A DNA stretch of 64,000 nt. It comes from Bordetella bronchialis (GTDB lineage Bacteria; Pseudomonadota; Gammaproteobacteria; Burkholderiales; Burkholderiaceae_B). Position numbers and translations under genes: made by a program. Shown here in pieces: positions 29,878-39,246 of this stretch. Position 1 is the first letter of the stretch; every line of letters begins with the position of its first letter. The notes under the pieces were generated by a model. The model did not search any database, was not told the DNA's origin, and saw only the letters and a program-made list of their open reading frames with translations. The stretch spans positions 3,534,001-3,598,000 of the forward strand of contig NZ_CP016170.1 of assembly GCF_001676705.1 (NCBI RefSeq), in the 5' to 3' direction.

Positions 29878-30340
29878 ATCCACCTTTGTCTACGTTGCCT
29901 ATATCCGCACCACGCCCGAGAAACTGTGGTCGGCGCTGACCGACCCGGCCTTCATGGAGCAGTACTGGTTCGGCATGCATTGCGAAAGCGCATGGACCGC
30001 GGGGTCTCCCTGGACGCTGCTGTCCAGCGATGGCCGGGTATTCGATGCGGGCGAAATCGTCGAAGCCGATCCGCCACGACGCCTGGCGATACGCTGGCAG
30101 AACGAATTCCGTCCGGAGCTCAAGGCCGAGGGCCCGTCGCTGTGCACGATGGAGCTGGAAGCCGTGGAGGACGCGGTCAAGCTTTCCATTACGCATACGA
30201 TAGAGCGTGACCCTTCCAGGCTTATCGAGGCCGTGTCCGGCGGCTGGCCCAAGGTCATCTCGAACCTGAAATCGCTGCTGGAAACCGGCTCGGCGGTATT
30301 GAGGGACCCCTACCCCGATCCGAAGTCCGCCGCTCGCTAA
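29870..30340 (+). CDS. SRPBCC (AHSA1-like) domain protein
   Basis: A 156-residue protein of the Activator-of-Hsp90-ATPase-homology START-like fold: FVYVAYIRTTPEKLWSALTDPAFMEQYWFG at the start, IVEADPPRRLAIRW in the middle and GGWPKVISNLKSLLETG at the end. These form a hydrophobic ligand pocket. It is co-transcribed with ArsR through an 8-base overlap. The ligand and role are unknown; ArsR-SRPBCC pairs are widespread and poorly defined. Confidence 0.9.
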   Translation: MARSTFVYVAYIRTTPEKLWSALTDPAFMEQYWFGMHCESAWTAGSPWTLLSSDGRVFDAGEIVEADPPRRLAIRWQNEFRPELKAEGPSLCTMELEAVEDAVKLSITHTIERDPSRLIEAVSGGWPKVISNLKSLLETGSAVLRDPYPDPKSAAR

Positions 30341-30344
30341 CGAG

Positions 30345-30384
30345 CCGCGCCATCGACCATGCCGCGCCCGGCGCGATGGCGCGG
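30345..30384. terminator. Terminator hairpin between convergent SRPBCC and SDR genes
   Basis: An 11-bp perfect stem (CCGCGCCATCG / CGATGGCGCGG) with an 18-base loop starts 5 bp after the SRPBCC stop. It can serve both strands. Confidence 0.5.
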
Positions 30385-30396
30385 GAATCGCTCCCG

Positions 30397-31161
30397 CTAC
30401 GCCGGTGCGGCATATGTCTTTCGATCCTCGGCGGCAAGCGCGACCGCATCGGCGCCCGCGGGAAACCGCAGGCCCTTCGATAGGTCCGATGCCGCTCGCC
30501 ACACCGCATGCGCCACGTCGATCTCGCGCGTCACCGCGCCGACCTCGGCCAGCGACGAAAAGCAAGCCTGCGCCAGCGGGGCATAGGGCTCGGTGACCAA
30601 TCCCCGCATACGGGCCTGTCCGTTCTCGGCGAATCGGGTAGACGGGGCATATCCGGGCTCGACCAGCTTGACGCGGATATTGAACGCTTCCAGCTCCAGC
30701 GCGAGGGATGCGCTGAAGCCCTCGATGGCCGTCTTGCTGGCCGTATAGGCGGCCACCAATGGAAACGGCGCCAGGGTCGCGCTCGACGTTACGTTGACGA
30801 TCGCACCGGATTTGCGTTCCCGGAAGCCCGGCAGCAGCGCCTGGGTCACCGCCATCGTGCCGAAGGTATTGGTTTCGAAGACTTCGCGCACGATACGCAT
30901 CGGGGTCGCCTCGAAAGCGCCGAACAGGCCGATGCCGGCATTGTTGACCAGCACATCGACCGGTCCGCAGGCTTGCACCGCCGCCGCGATACTGGCGGGA
31001 TCCGTCACGTCCAGGGGCAGTACCGTCATCCGCGGCGATCGCGGAATGTCCTCGCGCGGGCTGCGCATGGTGGCGATCACATTCCAGTCCTGCGAGTGGA
31101 AATAGGCGGCGATCGCCTCGCCATAGCCGGACGAGCAGCCGGTGATCAAGACAGTCTTCAA
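30397..31161 (-). CDS. SDR family oxidoreductase
   Basis: A 254-residue classical SDR with TGCSSGYG at residues 7-14, LVNNAG, and S-Y-K in TSSATLAPFPLVAAYTASKTA. The ATMRSPRE stretch after strand 2 suggests NADP preference (basic residue). It is divergent from an AraC gene, the likely activator. Its substrate is unknown. Confidence 0.9.
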   Translation of the reverse strand: MKTVLITGCSSGYGEAIAAYFHSQDWNVIATMRSPREDIPRSPRMTVLPLDVTDPASIAAAVQACGPVDVLVNNAGIGLFGAFEATPMRIVREVFETNTFGTMAVTQALLPGFRERKSGAIVNVTSSATLAPFPLVAAYTASKTAIEGFSASLALELEAFNIRVKLVEPGYAPSTRFAENGQARMRGLVTEPYAPLAQACFSSLAEVGAVTREIDVAHAVWRAASDLSKGLRFPAGADAVALAAEDRKTYAAPA

Positions 31162-31259
31162 TGGGTTCTCCGCAAGCGTTTGTCGATGCAGAACGATAGC
31201 CCCTGGCAGACGGACTCTCTACAATCGTTCGTCCGTATTTGTTTTGCGAGAGTCCACCC

Positions 31260-32156
31260 GTGGCCGATCCGCTATCCTCGATCATTACCTTGCTGCGGCC
31301 GCGCACCGTATTCAGCAAACTCATCAGCGGCGCTGGACGATGGGGCGTGCGCTATTCGGCGTTCGGGGAGCCCAGTTTCTGTACGGTCCTGGAAGGCAGC
31401 TGCCTGCTCAAGGTCGACGCGCATCCCTCGATTACGCTGCGGTCGGGCGACTTCGTACTGATGCCCGCGACGCCGGGCTTCACCATGTGCGGATTCGAGC
31501 CGGCGACGCCGACCGTCGTCGACCCGAAGACCGCGCCTTCTCCGGTAGGAGAGGTCCGGCACGGACGGCGCGGCGGACGGCCGGACGTCCGCATGCTGGG
31601 CGGGTTCTTTCTGTTCGATACGCCCGATGCGGCCTTGCTGGTATCGCTATTGCCTGCCCTGCTGCATGTGCGCGGCGTGGATAGATTATCCACATTGGTG
31701 CAATTGCTCAGGGAGGAATCGATGGCACGGCGTCCGGGCCGTGAACATGTCCTGGTGCGGCTCGTGGAAATCCTGCTGATCGAAGCGCTGCGCTCCTCCG
31801 CCGGCAGCGCGGCGCCCGTCGGCCTGCTTCGCGGCATGGCGGATTCCCGCCTGGCCAAGGCACTGCGGCTGATACACGGCGCCCCCGCGCACCCCTGGAC
31901 CATCCAGGAACTCGCGAAAAAGGCCGCGCTATCGCGCTCCGCCTTCTTCGAACGCTTCCGGCGCGCCGTGGGATTGCCGCCGATGGAGTACCTGCTGGCG
32001 TGGCGCATGGCCATCGCGAAGGATATGTTGCGCAGGGGCGACGTCGCGATCGGCACGATCGCGGAACAGGTCGGCTATGGATCGACCGGCACGTTCAGCA
32101 CCGCCTTCAGCCGCCACGTCGGCGTATCGCCGAGCCGCTACGCCCGCGCGGGCTGA
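31260..32156 (+). CDS. AraC family transcriptional regulator (cupin_6 type)
   Basis: A 298-residue regulator. The N-terminal cupin (residues 1-170) has FSKLISGAGRWGVRYSAFGEPSFCTVLEGSCLL and the C-terminal AraC domain carries two HTHs (WTIQELAKKAALSRSAFFERFRRAVGLPPMEYLLAWRM and IGTIAEQVGYGSTGTFSTAFSRHVGVSPSRY). Start is a GTG giving (M)ADPLSSIITLLRPRTVF, the usual N-terminus of this group, with GAGAG upstream; a TTG at 31239 is the alternative. Divergent from an SDR gene. Its 3' end overlaps the convergent glycosyltransferase gene by 19 bases. Confidence 0.88.
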   Translation: MADPLSSIITLLRPRTVFSKLISGAGRWGVRYSAFGEPSFCTVLEGSCLLKVDAHPSITLRSGDFVLMPATPGFTMCGFEPATPTVVDPKTAPSPVGEVRHGRRGGRPDVRMLGGFFLFDTPDAALLVSLLPALLHVRGVDRLSTLVQLLREESMARRPGREHVLVRLVEILLIEALRSSAGSAAPVGLLRGMADSRLAKALRLIHGAPAHPWTIQELAKKAALSRSAFFERFRRAVGLPPMEYLLAWRMAIAKDMLRRGDVAIGTIAEQVGYGSTGTFSTAFSRHVGVSPSRYARAG

Positions 32157-33412
32157 ACGCCCAGCGGGTCTTCGCCGTCACCCGTCGCTACCCATCGCTC
32201 GATCGTCGCGACCGCGTCCGCCACGCCCTGCTCGCGCGCCATCCGCCGTCCCAGCGCGCCGGCCCGCGCCTTTACGTCCGCGCCGTCGGCGCAGGCAATG
32301 GCCCGCGCCAGTCCCGCGCTGCTCAGGCGCGCGCCCGGCAGCGGCCTTGCCGCCACGCCCAGGCGCCATAGCCTGTCGGCCCAGAAGAACTGGTCCGCGG
32401 CGAAAGGCACGACCACGGCCGGTACGCCCGCGGCCGCTGCCGAGTGCGTGGTGCCCGCGCCCCCATGGTGGACGACCAGCGAGGTGCGCGGAAAAAGCCA
32501 GCCGTGCGGCGTATCGCCCAGGACGAAGAAATTGCCCGGCAAGCCGCTGGCGTCGATGCCGCTCCATCCCGGGTAGAACAGCACACGCCGGCCGCCCGCC
32601 GCGGCGATCAGCATCGATGCCATCTCGGCGGGATCGAATCCGGCCATGCTGCCGAAGCCGATATACATGGGCGGCTCTCCAGCGTCCAGGAAAGCCTGCA
32701 AGGCGGCCGGCGGCGTCCATAAGGGATCGGCCATCTTCCATTGGCCGCAGGCCAGGGCGTTGGCCGGCCAGTCCGCGGGACGTCCCACCAGGCTGGGCGA
32801 TACGCCATAGAGCATAGGATGCGCGGTCCATACCGCGCGCCGGGGCGGCAGCCCGCAGATCTCGGCGCGCGCGGCATTGGTGGCGTCGCGGAAAACCCGC
32901 CACAACATGGCATTGGCGAATCGATGGCTGAGCCGGTTCAACCAGCGCGGCAAGGCGCCGGGCGGCAGGAAGGGCGAAGGAAACGCCTTGGTGGGCGTGA
33001 TGGGAATGAAGCCCGCGCCTATCGCCTTGATGCCGCGGTATTCGGCAACCGACACGCCGACAAAGGCCGCCAGGCCGGAAAAGACCAGGACATCGCAGCC
33101 CTCCGAAGCCGCCTTGACTTCCCGCATCCAATCCCGCGTATGCGCATTGGCGATCCATGCCAATGCCTGCGCGGTGCGCTTGAAGCCCGCCTTTCGCGCG
33201 ACGGCGGAAGACAGCACCGCGCCGGGCTCCAGGGCCGCGCGCATATCGCCGGACAATGGCTGCGCGGGCACGCCCAGCGCCGCGGCGGAGCCCAGCGTCG
33301 ACCGGTCCGCCAGCAGGCTGGCATCGTGCCCCGCGTCACGCAAGCCGCGACACAGCGCGGCCAGGGGCCGCGTGTCGCCTTCCGTTCCATACGTCACCAC
33401 CAGGATTTTCAT
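32138..33412 (-). CDS. Glycosyltransferase family 1 (UGT/macrolide glycosyltransferase type)
   Basis: A 424-residue GT-B enzyme. The N-terminal acceptor domain opens with MKILVVTYGTEGDTRPLAALCRGL. The C-terminal donor domain has MYIGFGSMAGFD and the nucleotide-sugar signature VVHHGGAGTTHSAAAAG followed by PFAADQFFWADRL. It probably transfers a sugar from UDP- or dTDP-sugar to a small lipophilic acceptor. Divergent from a TetR gene with a strong palindrome between them, which suggests ligand-induced expression, perhaps to inactivate a toxic compound. The acceptor is unknown. Confidence 0.87.
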   Translation of the reverse strand: MKILVVTYGTEGDTRPLAALCRGLRDAGHDASLLADRSTLGSAAALGVPAQPLSGDMRAALEPGAVLSSAVARKAGFKRTAQALAWIANAHTRDWMREVKAASEGCDVLVFSGLAAFVGVSVAEYRGIKAIGAGFIPITPTKAFPSPFLPPGALPRWLNRLSHRFANAMLWRVFRDATNAARAEICGLPPRRAVWTAHPMLYGVSPSLVGRPADWPANALACGQWKMADPLWTPPAALQAFLDAGEPPMYIGFGSMAGFDPAEMASMLIAAAGGRRVLFYPGWSGIDASGLPGNFFVLGDTPHGWLFPRTSLVVHHGGAGTTHSAAAAGVPAVVVPFAADQFFWADRLWRLGVAARPLPGARLSSAGLARAIACADGADVKARAGALGRRMAREQGVADAVATIERWVATGDGEDPLGVQPARA

Positions 33413-33464
33413 CGCACGCCCTTGCCGTATCTGCTACGCAATCGCAACCGGAACCTAGCACCAA

Positions 33465-33489
33465 CAAACGTATACGTCGTATACTTTTG
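33465..33489. promoter_or_regulatory. Palindromic TetR operator in the glycosyltransferase/TetR divergent promoter
   Basis: An 11-bp inverted repeat (CAAACGTATAC and GTATACTTTTG, one mismatch) separated by GTC. It lies 53 bp before the glycosyltransferase start and 32 bp before the TetR start. Confidence 0.75.
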
Positions 33490-33520
33490 CACATCGTACA
33501 CTACAAGTAAAGAAGGTGGC

Positions 33521-34204
33521 ATGGCAAGCCTGACGGATAAGCCCGGACGCCGGGACCGCAAACGCGCGTGGATGCTCGCGCACTTGTCGGCCACCGGCGC
33601 GCGCCTGTTCGAAGAGCGCGGCTACGAATCCGTGACCATGGAACAGATCGCCGCGCAGGCGGATGTCGCCAAGCGCACGCTGTACAACCACTTCCCCACC
33701 AAGGAAGCGTTGCTGGCACACTGGGTGGACGCGCAGCTGGAACGCGATCTGGCCGGCCTGCGCGACGACATCGCCAAGCGCCGCACCTTCCTGTCCCGGG
33801 TATCCTGCATCCTGGACGCATCGGCGCAATGGTGCGAGGCCCATCCCGCATATCTGAAGGCCTATCTCGAACATCGGTTCCTGGCCATCGGCAGCGAGCC
33901 CAGGCCTGGGGACGGCCAGACGGGCGATATCGCGATCGTCTGGCGCCAGCTCATTGCCGCGGGCCAGCAGGCCGGCGAGCTTCGCACGGACTTCCCGGCC
34001 GACCAGCTCGCCTCCAGCTATCATCATCTGTACCTGGGCGCGTTGCTCAGGTGGCTGCACCGGCCAGGGCTGGCGCTGCGCAAGGAATTCGCCGCCATCA
34101 CCCGGCTTTTCCTGCAAGGTGCCGGCGCCAGGCCGGAATCGCCGGGGCCGGCCGCCGCCGGCGCGACCGGAAGCAAGACGGCACGGCGTACGCGAAAGGC
34201 GTGA
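33521..34204 (+). CDS. TetR family transcriptional regulator
   Basis: A 227-residue repressor. HTH: HLSATGARLFEERGYESVTMEQIAAQADVAKRTLYNHFPTKEALLAHWV. The ATG at 33521 was chosen because the HTH starts 20 residues later and AGAAGGTGG precedes it; the same frame is open far upstream, but through the operator and the glycosyltransferase gene. The C-terminal 25 residues are low-complexity. It likely represses the divergent glycosyltransferase. Confidence 0.9.
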   Translation: MASLTDKPGRRDRKRAWMLAHLSATGARLFEERGYESVTMEQIAAQADVAKRTLYNHFPTKEALLAHWVDAQLERDLAGLRDDIAKRRTFLSRVSCILDASAQWCEAHPAYLKAYLEHRFLAIGSEPRPGDGQTGDIAIVWRQLIAAGQQAGELRTDFPADQLASSYHHLYLGALLRWLHRPGLALRKEFAAITRLFLQGAGARPESPGPAAAGATGSKTARRTRKA

Positions 34205-34260
34205 CCGCCGCGCAAGGCGGCCCGCATTCACCGAGCGCGGCGACCGCCCTTGTCCCATCC

Positions 34261-35199
34261 ATGCCAGGCATAAGGCTTATCTTGACCAAGAACATCAACC
34301 TGGATTACCTGCGCACCTTCGTGCTGGTCGTGGAACATGGCAGCTTCTCGGCCGCCGCCGAACGGCTGGACATTTCCCAGCCGGCGGTCAGCCTGCAGAT
34401 CCGCCAGCTGGAGCGCAGCCTGGGTGCCACGCTGATCGAGCGGGTCGGGCGCCGCACACGGCCGACGGCCGCCGGCGCGGACCTGCTCTCGCACGCCGCG
34501 CGCGTCGAAAGCGCCGTGGCGGCGGCCGTCCAGGCCGTGGCCCGGCGTGCCCACGGGCCCACCGGGCGGGTGCGCCTGGGCACGGGCGCCACGGCCTGCA
34601 TCTTCCTGCTTCCGCCCCTGCTGAAGGACTTGCGGCAACGGTTCCCCAATCTGGAAATCACCGTCGCGACCGGCAACACGCCGGACATCGTCAAGAGCAT
34701 CGAGGAAAACGTGCTGGACATCGGCCTGGTGACCATGCCCGCCGCCGGCCGCGCGCTGGAGGTCACGCCGGTGCTCAAGGATGAGTTCCTGCTCCTTGCG
34801 CCGGCCGGCATGTCCTTGCCCGCCAGGATCACGGCGGAGGCCCTGTCCCGCAAGCCGGTGCTGCTGTTCGAGCCCGGCGGCAACACCCGCCGCATCGCCG
34901 ACGAGTGGTTCGGCCGAAGCGGCATCGATCTCCGTCCCGTGATGTCGCTGGGCAGCGTGGAAGCCATCAAGGGCCTGGTCGCCGCCGGCCTGGGCTGCGC
35001 CATCCTGCCCGGCATGGCGGTACCCCGGCAGGCGCAGCGGCACGATGTCGTGGCGCGCCCGCTCAGCCCCCGGCTATACCGCAAACTGGCTGTCGTCATA
35101 AGGCGCGACAAGCGTCTGCACAGCGGCCTGAACGAAGCCTATCGCGCATTGAAGGGCCTGGCGAACCCGTCCCCGGCCGATCCGGCGATCCGACCCTAG
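34261..35199 (+). CDS. LysR family transcriptional regulator (CysB/Cbl-like group)
   Basis: A 312-residue LysR protein: HTH NINLDYLRTFVLVVEHGSFSAAAERLDISQPAVSLQIRQLERSLG, effector domain with GRVRLGTGATACIFLLPPLLKDL and LGSVEAIKGLVAAGLGCAILPGMAV. The start at 34261 is an ATG; a TTG at 34282, closer to the HTH and preceded by AAGG, is possible. It is 73 bp upstream of an SDR gene on the same strand, which it may share a transcript with or control. Confidence 0.88.
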   Translation: MPGIRLILTKNINLDYLRTFVLVVEHGSFSAAAERLDISQPAVSLQIRQLERSLGATLIERVGRRTRPTAAGADLLSHAARVESAVAAAVQAVARRAHGPTGRVRLGTGATACIFLLPPLLKDLRQRFPNLEITVATGNTPDIVKSIEENVLDIGLVTMPAAGRALEVTPVLKDEFLLLAPAGMSLPARITAEALSRKPVLLFEPGGNTRRIADEWFGRSGIDLRPVMSLGSVEAIKGLVAAGLGCAILPGMAVPRQAQRHDVVARPLSPRLYRKLAVVIRRDKRLHSGLNEAYRALKGLANPSPADPAIRP

Positions 35200-35272
35200 C
35201 GGTTCGGGGCACGCGGGTTGCGGCAAGGGGTCCTCCCGCGGATCGCGCGGGATACGCGACAAGGAAACCGCC

Positions 35273-36226
35273 ATGCCAACGATCTCCGGCTCCGTCATCG
35301 TCCTGACCGGCGCGTCCAGCGGTATCGGCCATGGCACCGCCCTGGCCTACGCCCGGGAAGGCGCCACCCTGGTGCTTGCCGCCCGCGACACGCCGGCGCT
35401 GCAGGCCGTCGCGGCCGCATGCCGCCATGCCGGGGTGCCGGCGCTGGCGGTGCCTACCGACGTCACCGACCCGGAGCAGGTACGGTCTCTCGCCGACACC
35501 GCGATCCGCGAGTTCGGCCACATCGACGTGTGGATCAACAATGTCGGCACGGGCGCGGTGGGCCGCTTCGACCAGGTGCCCGTGCAGGCGCACCGGCGCG
35601 TCATCGAGGCCAATCTGCTGGGACACCTTTACGGCTGCCATGCCGTGCTGCCGCATTTCCGGCAACGGCGGCGCGGCGTGCTGATCAATATGATCTCCAT
35701 AGGCGGGTGGACCGCCACGCCCTACGCCGCCTCCTATGCCGCCAGCAAGTTCGCCCTGCGCGGCTTTACCGAATCGCTGCGTGCCGAGCTCGCCGATGTG
35801 CCGGACGTGGCGGTATGCGAGCTCTACCCCACCTTCGTCGACACGCCGGGCATGCGGCACGGGGCGAATTACTCGGGCAAGCATCTGCGGCCCGCTTCCC
35901 CCATGCTGGATCCGCGCGAGGTCGCGGCGGCGCTGGTGGCGCTGGCCCGGCGTCCCCGTCCCTCGACCATGCTGGGCAGTGTGGCGTGGCCGGCCCGCCT
36001 GGCGCACACCGTCGCCCCGGACCTGTCCGCCGGCATCACGCGGCGCGTCATGGATGGCGCGTTCAAGGCCGCCAAGCCCGCGCCCGTGGGGGACGGCAAC
36101 CTGTTCGCGCCCTCCACCGGCCATGCCATCGACGGTGGCTTCCGCCGGGGCGTCCGCGGGCCGGGCAAACTGCTCAAGCTGGGCGCCCTGGCCGTGGCGG
36201 CGCTGGCGATGTGGCGCGCGCTCTAG
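35273..36226 (+). CDS. SDR family oxidoreductase with C-terminal membrane-like segment
   Basis: A 317-residue SDR: TGASSGIG at residues 12-19, NNVG in place of NNAG, S-Y-K in SIGGWTATPYAASYAASKFA. The protein is longer than a classical SDR; the extra C-terminus ends in a hydrophobic helix (KLLKLGALAVAALAMWRAL) that could tether it to the membrane. Ribosome site AAGGAAA. The substrate is unknown. Confidence 0.88.
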   Translation: MPTISGSVIVLTGASSGIGHGTALAYAREGATLVLAARDTPALQAVAAACRHAGVPALAVPTDVTDPEQVRSLADTAIREFGHIDVWINNVGTGAVGRFDQVPVQAHRRVIEANLLGHLYGCHAVLPHFRQRRRGVLINMISIGGWTATPYAASYAASKFALRGFTESLRAELADVPDVAVCELYPTFVDTPGMRHGANYSGKHLRPASPMLDPREVAAALVALARRPRPSTMLGSVAWPARLAHTVAPDLSAGITRRVMDGAFKAAKPAPVGDGNLFAPSTGHAIDGGFRRGVRGPGKLLKLGALAVAALAMWRAL

Positions 36227-36251
36227 CCCGGTCGCGTCGGCGCACGGGGCA

Positions 36252-37208
36252 TCAGGGATGCACCGCCCCCATGAATGCTGCCAACTCGCCGTTGAAGCGC
36301 GCCGCGTCTTCGTAAAACGTGGAATGGCCGGCGTCCGGGTACAGCGAGAGCCTGGCCTGGGGAATCCTCCCGACGGTGTACCGGCTCATGGCGACGGCGG
36401 AGATCCGGTCGTGCTCGCCGTGCGTGACCAGCACCGGCACCTTCACTTGCCGCAAGACGGCATCGTAGTCGGCGGGCCGGCCGCCCAGCAGCTTGCGCAC
36501 GGCCACCGGCGTTTCGTCGTTGTAGCGCACCATCCCGGCCATGGCGGTCGCCGAAGGCTGCCGCTCGAAGCAGGCACGCAAGAAGGCTTCCGTGCCTCGT
36601 CGCGCCGTGGCCGGATCGTCGGACAGCATGTCCGCGAGCAGCCCGTAGGCGCTGCCCAGCGTACTGCGGTCGCCGGTGGACGTGGCCGCGACGTAATTGA
36701 TGGCACGCAGCCCGGCATCGCCGTAGACGCCCAGATAGTCGTTGATGACACGGCCGCCGTACGACCAGGCCACCACGCAGGGGCGGTCACGGCAGGTCTC
36801 GCGCACGACCGAGTTCAGGTCATCCGCCCACTTGCGCGGGTCGCGATAGGCCTCCGGCGCCAGCGGCTTGTCCGACTTGCCGTGGCCGCGCAAATCATAG
36901 GCGACCAGGTGGTGCTTTTCCAGCAAACCGGGGTCCTGCAGTTGCCTGATCCAGCTTTCGTGGCTTTGCGAAAAGCCATGGACGAAGACGATGGACGGTC
37001 CCGCCGGATTGCCGGCCTCGACCACCGCCAGGCGCACCGCGTCGCTGGCCGACGATGTGATCGTGCGCATCCTGGGGCCGTCCCGCACCGCGTCCGTGCC
37101 GGCCGCCGCCCAGGCGCGGGCGGGGACTGTTTGCGCCGCCGCGCACGCGGCCAGCAGCACCGTGGACTGCTTCAGCATGCGCCGGCGCGCCAGATTTTCC
37201 GATCCCAT
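36252..37208 (-). CDS. Exported alpha/beta hydrolase
   Basis: A 318-residue hydrolase. The N-terminus MGSENLARRRMLKQSTVLLAACAAA has an RRR followed by a hydrophobic core and AWA-AAG cleavage site, a Tat-like or Sec signal peptide. The fold motifs are FVHGFSQSHESW (oxyanion), VAWSYGGR (nucleophile Ser), THGEHDRISAV (acid) and DAGHSTFYED (His). The start has AAGGAGACGACACG upstream. Probably periplasmic; the substrate is unknown. A LysR gene lies upstream on the same strand across 232 bp. Confidence 0.86.
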   Translation of the reverse strand: MGSENLARRRMLKQSTVLLAACAAAQTVPARAWAAAGTDAVRDGPRMRTITSSASDAVRLAVVEAGNPAGPSIVFVHGFSQSHESWIRQLQDPGLLEKHHLVAYDLRGHGKSDKPLAPEAYRDPRKWADDLNSVVRETCRDRPCVVAWSYGGRVINDYLGVYGDAGLRAINYVAATSTGDRSTLGSAYGLLADMLSDDPATARRGTEAFLRACFERQPSATAMAGMVRYNDETPVAVRKLLGGRPADYDAVLRQVKVPVLVTHGEHDRISAVAMSRYTVGRIPQARLSLYPDAGHSTFYEDAARFNGELAAFMGAVHP

Positions 37209-37352
37209 CGTGTCGTCTCCTTCGTCCTTGTCTTGTGGCGCTTGCCGCGCGGGCGGCAATGGCCGTGTCGTCGTGTTCCGCCAGTCACTCGCGGCGACGT
37301 AAGGCTATGCGGGAACGGATCTGACCGGAAATGAAAAATACCGTGGACGACC

Positions 37353-37369
37353 TATCGATGGGATCGATA
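37353..37369. promoter_or_regulatory. Perfect inverted repeat upstream of the exported hydrolase
   Basis: TATCGAT, GGG, ATCGATA: a perfect 7-3-7 palindrome within the 232-bp gap between the hydrolase start and the LysR stop. It may be an operator or part of the LysR 3' region; the rest of the gap shows no gene. Confidence 0.4.
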
Positions 37370-37440
37370 TAACCGGCGTGGGCCCGGCGCCGATGCGCTC
37401 CCCCCGACTTCGGTGCCGAAGCCGCGCGCCGCGCCGGCGC

Positions 37441-38343
37441 TCAGGTGGCCAGTTCCCGGACGAAATCCAGGAATGCGCGTACCTTGGCCGACACCAGGCT
37501 GGAGTTGTGGCGATAGGCATACAGGGGAAAGGTCTCCTCCGCCCACTGGGGCAGCAGAAGCGCCAGCCTGCCGCTGGCGACCAGGTCCTTGGCATAAAGC
37601 TCCAGCAATTGCGCGACGCCCGCGCCACCCAGGCAGGCGCCCAGCAAGGAACCCGTATCGTTGACCATGAGCTGGCCCGCCGCATGCAGCGGCACGACCT
37701 GCTTGCCGCGATGGAATTCCCAGCCGTAGGGACGTCCCGTGGACGGATCCCGGATAAGCAGGCATTGATGGTCCTTTGCCAGGTCCTCCGGCCGCCTGGG
37801 TTCGCCACGACGCGCAATGTACTGCGGCGATGCGCAGGTCAGGACGCGCGTCCGCAGCAGCAGCAGGGCCCGGTAGGAAGACGGCTCGGGCGTGCCGAAA
37901 CGCACCGCGACGTCGAAGCCGTCGGCCACGAGGTCGCCCATGCGATCGCGCACGCTGACCTCCACGGAAAGCTCGGGAAAACGGTCCAGGAATTCACCGA
38001 TGCGCGGCGCCAGCACATAGTGCCCGAAGGTGCCGTCGACGTTGATGCGCAACCGTCCCCTGACCCGGGCCTTGGCCTGGTTGGCATCCGCCACGACGTC
38101 TTCGATGCCGGCAAGCAAAGGGGCCATCGCTTCGTAGAAGCGCCGGCCTTCGTCCGTCAGCGAGATCGCCCGGGCCGTGCGGTGGAAGATGCGGATGCCG
38201 ACGCGTTCCTCCAGCCGGGCGACGGCACGGCTGACGGCCGGCTGCGTCAGCCCGATGGCCTCGCCGGCACGCGCGAAGCTGCCGGCCTCGACCACCGCCG
38301 AGACCACGCCTATGCCGCCTAGCAACCTGCCGTCGAATGCCAT
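37441..38343 (-). CDS. LysR family transcriptional regulator
   Basis: A 300-residue regulator of the large LTTR subgroup linked with oxidoreductases: HTH MAFDGRLLGGIGVVSAVVEAGSFARAGEAIGLTQPAVSRAVARLE, effector domain with LRINVDGTFGHYVLAPRIGEFL and LGGAGVAQLLELYAKDLVASGRL. Divergent from the SDR gene at 38462 across 118 bp, its likely target. It resembles the truncated LysR at the right end of the window in length and in many motifs. Confidence 0.9.
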   Translation of the reverse strand: MAFDGRLLGGIGVVSAVVEAGSFARAGEAIGLTQPAVSRAVARLEERVGIRIFHRTARAISLTDEGRRFYEAMAPLLAGIEDVVADANQAKARVRGRLRINVDGTFGHYVLAPRIGEFLDRFPELSVEVSVRDRMGDLVADGFDVAVRFGTPEPSSYRALLLLRTRVLTCASPQYIARRGEPRRPEDLAKDHQCLLIRDPSTGRPYGWEFHRGKQVVPLHAAGQLMVNDTGSLLGACLGGAGVAQLLELYAKDLVASGRLALLLPQWAEETFPLYAYRHNSSLVSAKVRAFLDFVRELAT

Positions 38344-38461
38344 AAGACATATTATTTGTCATTCTGACTCTTACCACAATTCATTTTTTTTATTCCATCG
38401 GCCGGCCTACAGTATCTCCAGACGCCAGACGATCTGGCGCCGGACATCAAGGAGCAAGGCC

Positions 38462-39196
38462 ATGAACCAGGAAAAGGTAGCAATCATCACCGGCTCGTCG
38501 CGCGGCATCGGCGCCGAGACCGCACTACGCCTGGCCCGCGAGGGCTTCAAGGTCGTCGTCAATTACGCCGGCCAGGCAGGAGCCGCGCAGGAGGTGGTGG
38601 ACGGCATCGTCGCGAACGGTGGCCAAGCCATCGCCGTGCAGGCCGACGTCGCCGACCCGGCGGCCGTGGCCGCCCTCTTCGACGCCGCGCGCAAGGCCTA
38701 CGGCGGCGTCGACGTCGTGGTCAATTGCGCCGGCGTCCTCAAGCTGTCCCCTCTGGCCGGCTTCGACGACCAGGCTTTCGACCAGAGCATGGCCATCAAT
38801 GTCAAAGGCACGTTCAACGTGTGCCGCGAGGCCGCTCGCCAGGTGCGCGACGGCGGACGCATCATCAATTTCTCCACCAGCGTGATTGGCGTGCGCTTGC
38901 CGGGATACGCGGTTTACGTCGCCACCAAGGCAGCGGTGGAGGCAATGACGCAGGTGCTGGCGCAGGAGATGCGCGGCCGCGGTATCAGCGTCAACGCCGT
39001 CGCGCCGGGACCGGTGGCCACCGAGCTGTTCCTGCACGGCAAAAGTCCCGAAGTGATCGACCGCATGGCCAAGATGAACCCGCTGGAGCGACTCGGCCAG
39101 CCGGAAGACATCGCCAGCGTGGTGGCCTTCCTGGCCGGCCCGGACGGCGCATGGATCAACGGCCAGGTGCTGCGGGCCAACGGCGGCATGTGCTGA
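38462..39196 (+). CDS. SDR family oxidoreductase
   Basis: A 244-residue classical SDR of the FabG-like group: TGSSRGIG, VVNCAG, S-Y-K in STSVIGVRLPGYAVYVATKAA, then VNAVAPGPVATELF. The C-terminus INGQVLRANGGMC fits the family. AAGGAG precedes ATG by about 8 bases; the longer upstream frame crosses the promoter. First gene of a probable two-gene SDR operon (50-bp gap to the next). Confidence 0.92.
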   Translation: MNQEKVAIITGSSRGIGAETALRLAREGFKVVVNYAGQAGAAQEVVDGIVANGGQAIAVQADVADPAAVAALFDAARKAYGGVDVVVNCAGVLKLSPLAGFDDQAFDQSMAINVKGTFNVCREAARQVRDGGRIINFSTSVIGVRLPGYAVYVATKAAVEAMTQVLAQEMRGRGISVNAVAPGPVATELFLHGKSPEVIDRMAKMNPLERLGQPEDIASVVAFLAGPDGAWINGQVLRANGGMC

Positions 39197-39246
39197 CACC
39201 GGCGGTCCCGCAAGCCGCCAGACATCCCATTCCAAGGAGCCACATC

